A stretch of 5,540 bases of DNA from Opitutia bacterium (lineage in GTDB: Bacteria; Verrucomicrobiota; Verrucomicrobiia; Opitutales; Coraliomargaritaceae), in contig DOCS01000070.1 in NCBI GenBank assembly GCA_003503355.1, positions 1,747 to 7,286 of the forward strand, written 5' to 3'. Below the pieces are notes generated by a model. That model saw nothing but the letters and a program-made list of their open reading frames with translations, did no database searches and had not been told where the DNA came from. Shown in pieces: positions 5,173 through 5,540 of this stretch; the first letter of the stretch is position 1; each line of letters begins with the position of its first letter. The translations under genes and the position numbers were made by a program.

Positions 5173-5540
5173 ATGAACATTCACGAGTATCAGGCCAAAC
5201 GCCTTCTTAAGGAATACGGAGTCCCCGTCCCACGCGGTTACGCCGCTCAAACTTCCCACGAAGTCGACAGTGCAATTTCCAACTTTGGCGAAGACGATAT
5301 AATCGTCGTCAAGGCACAAATCCACGCAGGTGGACGCGGCAAGGGCACTTTCACCGACGGCTACAAGGGAGGCGTTAAAGTGGTCAAAGGTCGCGCCGCA
5401 GCACTCGAAGCTGCCAACCACATGCTGGATAATACGCTCGTCACCGCACAAACCAGCGCTGAAGGGCGCAGGGTGCAAACCCTTTACTTCACGGAAGGTT
5501 GCGACATAGAGCACGAGTATTACCTCGCCATCGTACTCGA
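5173..5540 (+). CDS. sucC: Succinyl-CoA synthetase (ADP-forming) beta subunit, N-terminal part only
   Basis: SucC with SucD converts succinyl-CoA, ADP and phosphate to succinate, CoA and ATP in the TCA cycle. The beta subunit binds the nucleotide through its ATP-grasp fold. The window holds the first 122 codons of a protein normally about 390 residues long. The family N-terminus MNIHEYQAKRLLKEYGVPVP is unmistakable. VVKAQIHAGGRGKG (45-58) contains the nucleotide-binding Lys47 and the Gly-rich loop. A roughly 10-residue insert, GTFTDGYKGG (58-67), comes before VKVV where E. coli has a shorter turn; similar inserts occur in other phyla. LVTAQT (89-94) and the start of the next strand (EHEYYLAIVL) precede the cut. 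The ATG at 5173 has no Shine-Dalgarno upstream. The sucD gene would be expected just beyond the right edge. Confidence 0.97.
   Translation, partial: MNIHEYQAKRLLKEYGVPVPRGYAAQTSHEVDSAISNFGEDDIIVVKAQIHAGGRGKGTFTDGYKGGVKVVKGRAAALEAANHMLDNTLVTAQTSAEGRRVQTLYFTEGCDIEHEYYLAIVL

Overview
This window looks like a housekeeping stretch of a Gram-negative chromosome, moderately GC-rich by eye. It carries a lipid A gene (lpxB), so the organism has an LPS-type outer membrane. The flavour of the proteins suggests a Verrucomicrobiota bacterium, perhaps Opitutae/Puniceicoccales (Coraliomargarita-like). That rests on a bifunctional-nuclease-domain protein, a stand-alone ATP-grasp SucC with a short insert, a Gfo/Idh dehydrogenase next to lpxB, and weak Shine-Dalgarno signals. 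The taxonomic placement is inference, not a search result.

Left half, minus strand. A compact gene string is transcribed right to left. It starts with a Gfo/Idh oxidoreductase (1595-2524), followed after 19 bp by lpxB (403-1575). After another 13 bp comes a 28-codon cysteine-rich mini-gene (303-389), whose stop overlaps the GTG start of a lipoprotein gene (306 to beyond the left edge) as GTGA. These four probably form one operon for the cell envelope. Upstream of the string, the 183 bp leader (2525-2707) carries two imperfect 22-nt direct repeats; one lies over a weak candidate promoter. Shikimate kinase (aroK, 2708-3256) is further upstream on the same strand and is either a separate unit or reads through.

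Right half, plus strand. A 108-bp divergent region separates aroK from a bifunctional-nuclease (BFN/DUF151) protein (3365-3811). A tRNA-dihydrouridine synthase (3870-4940) follows, in a probable two-gene unit. A 232-bp gap holds two hairpins, then a candidate promoter, and then the start of sucC (5173 to beyond the right edge), the succinyl-CoA synthetase beta subunit of the TCA cycle.

I found no mobile element, CRISPR array, rRNA, tRNA or phage gene, and no clear new multi-gene system. The points most worth a second look are the coupled mini-gene/lipoprotein pair after lpxB, the Gfo/Idh-lpxB pairing (a possible link to diamino-sugar lipid A), and the twin repeats upstream of that operon.
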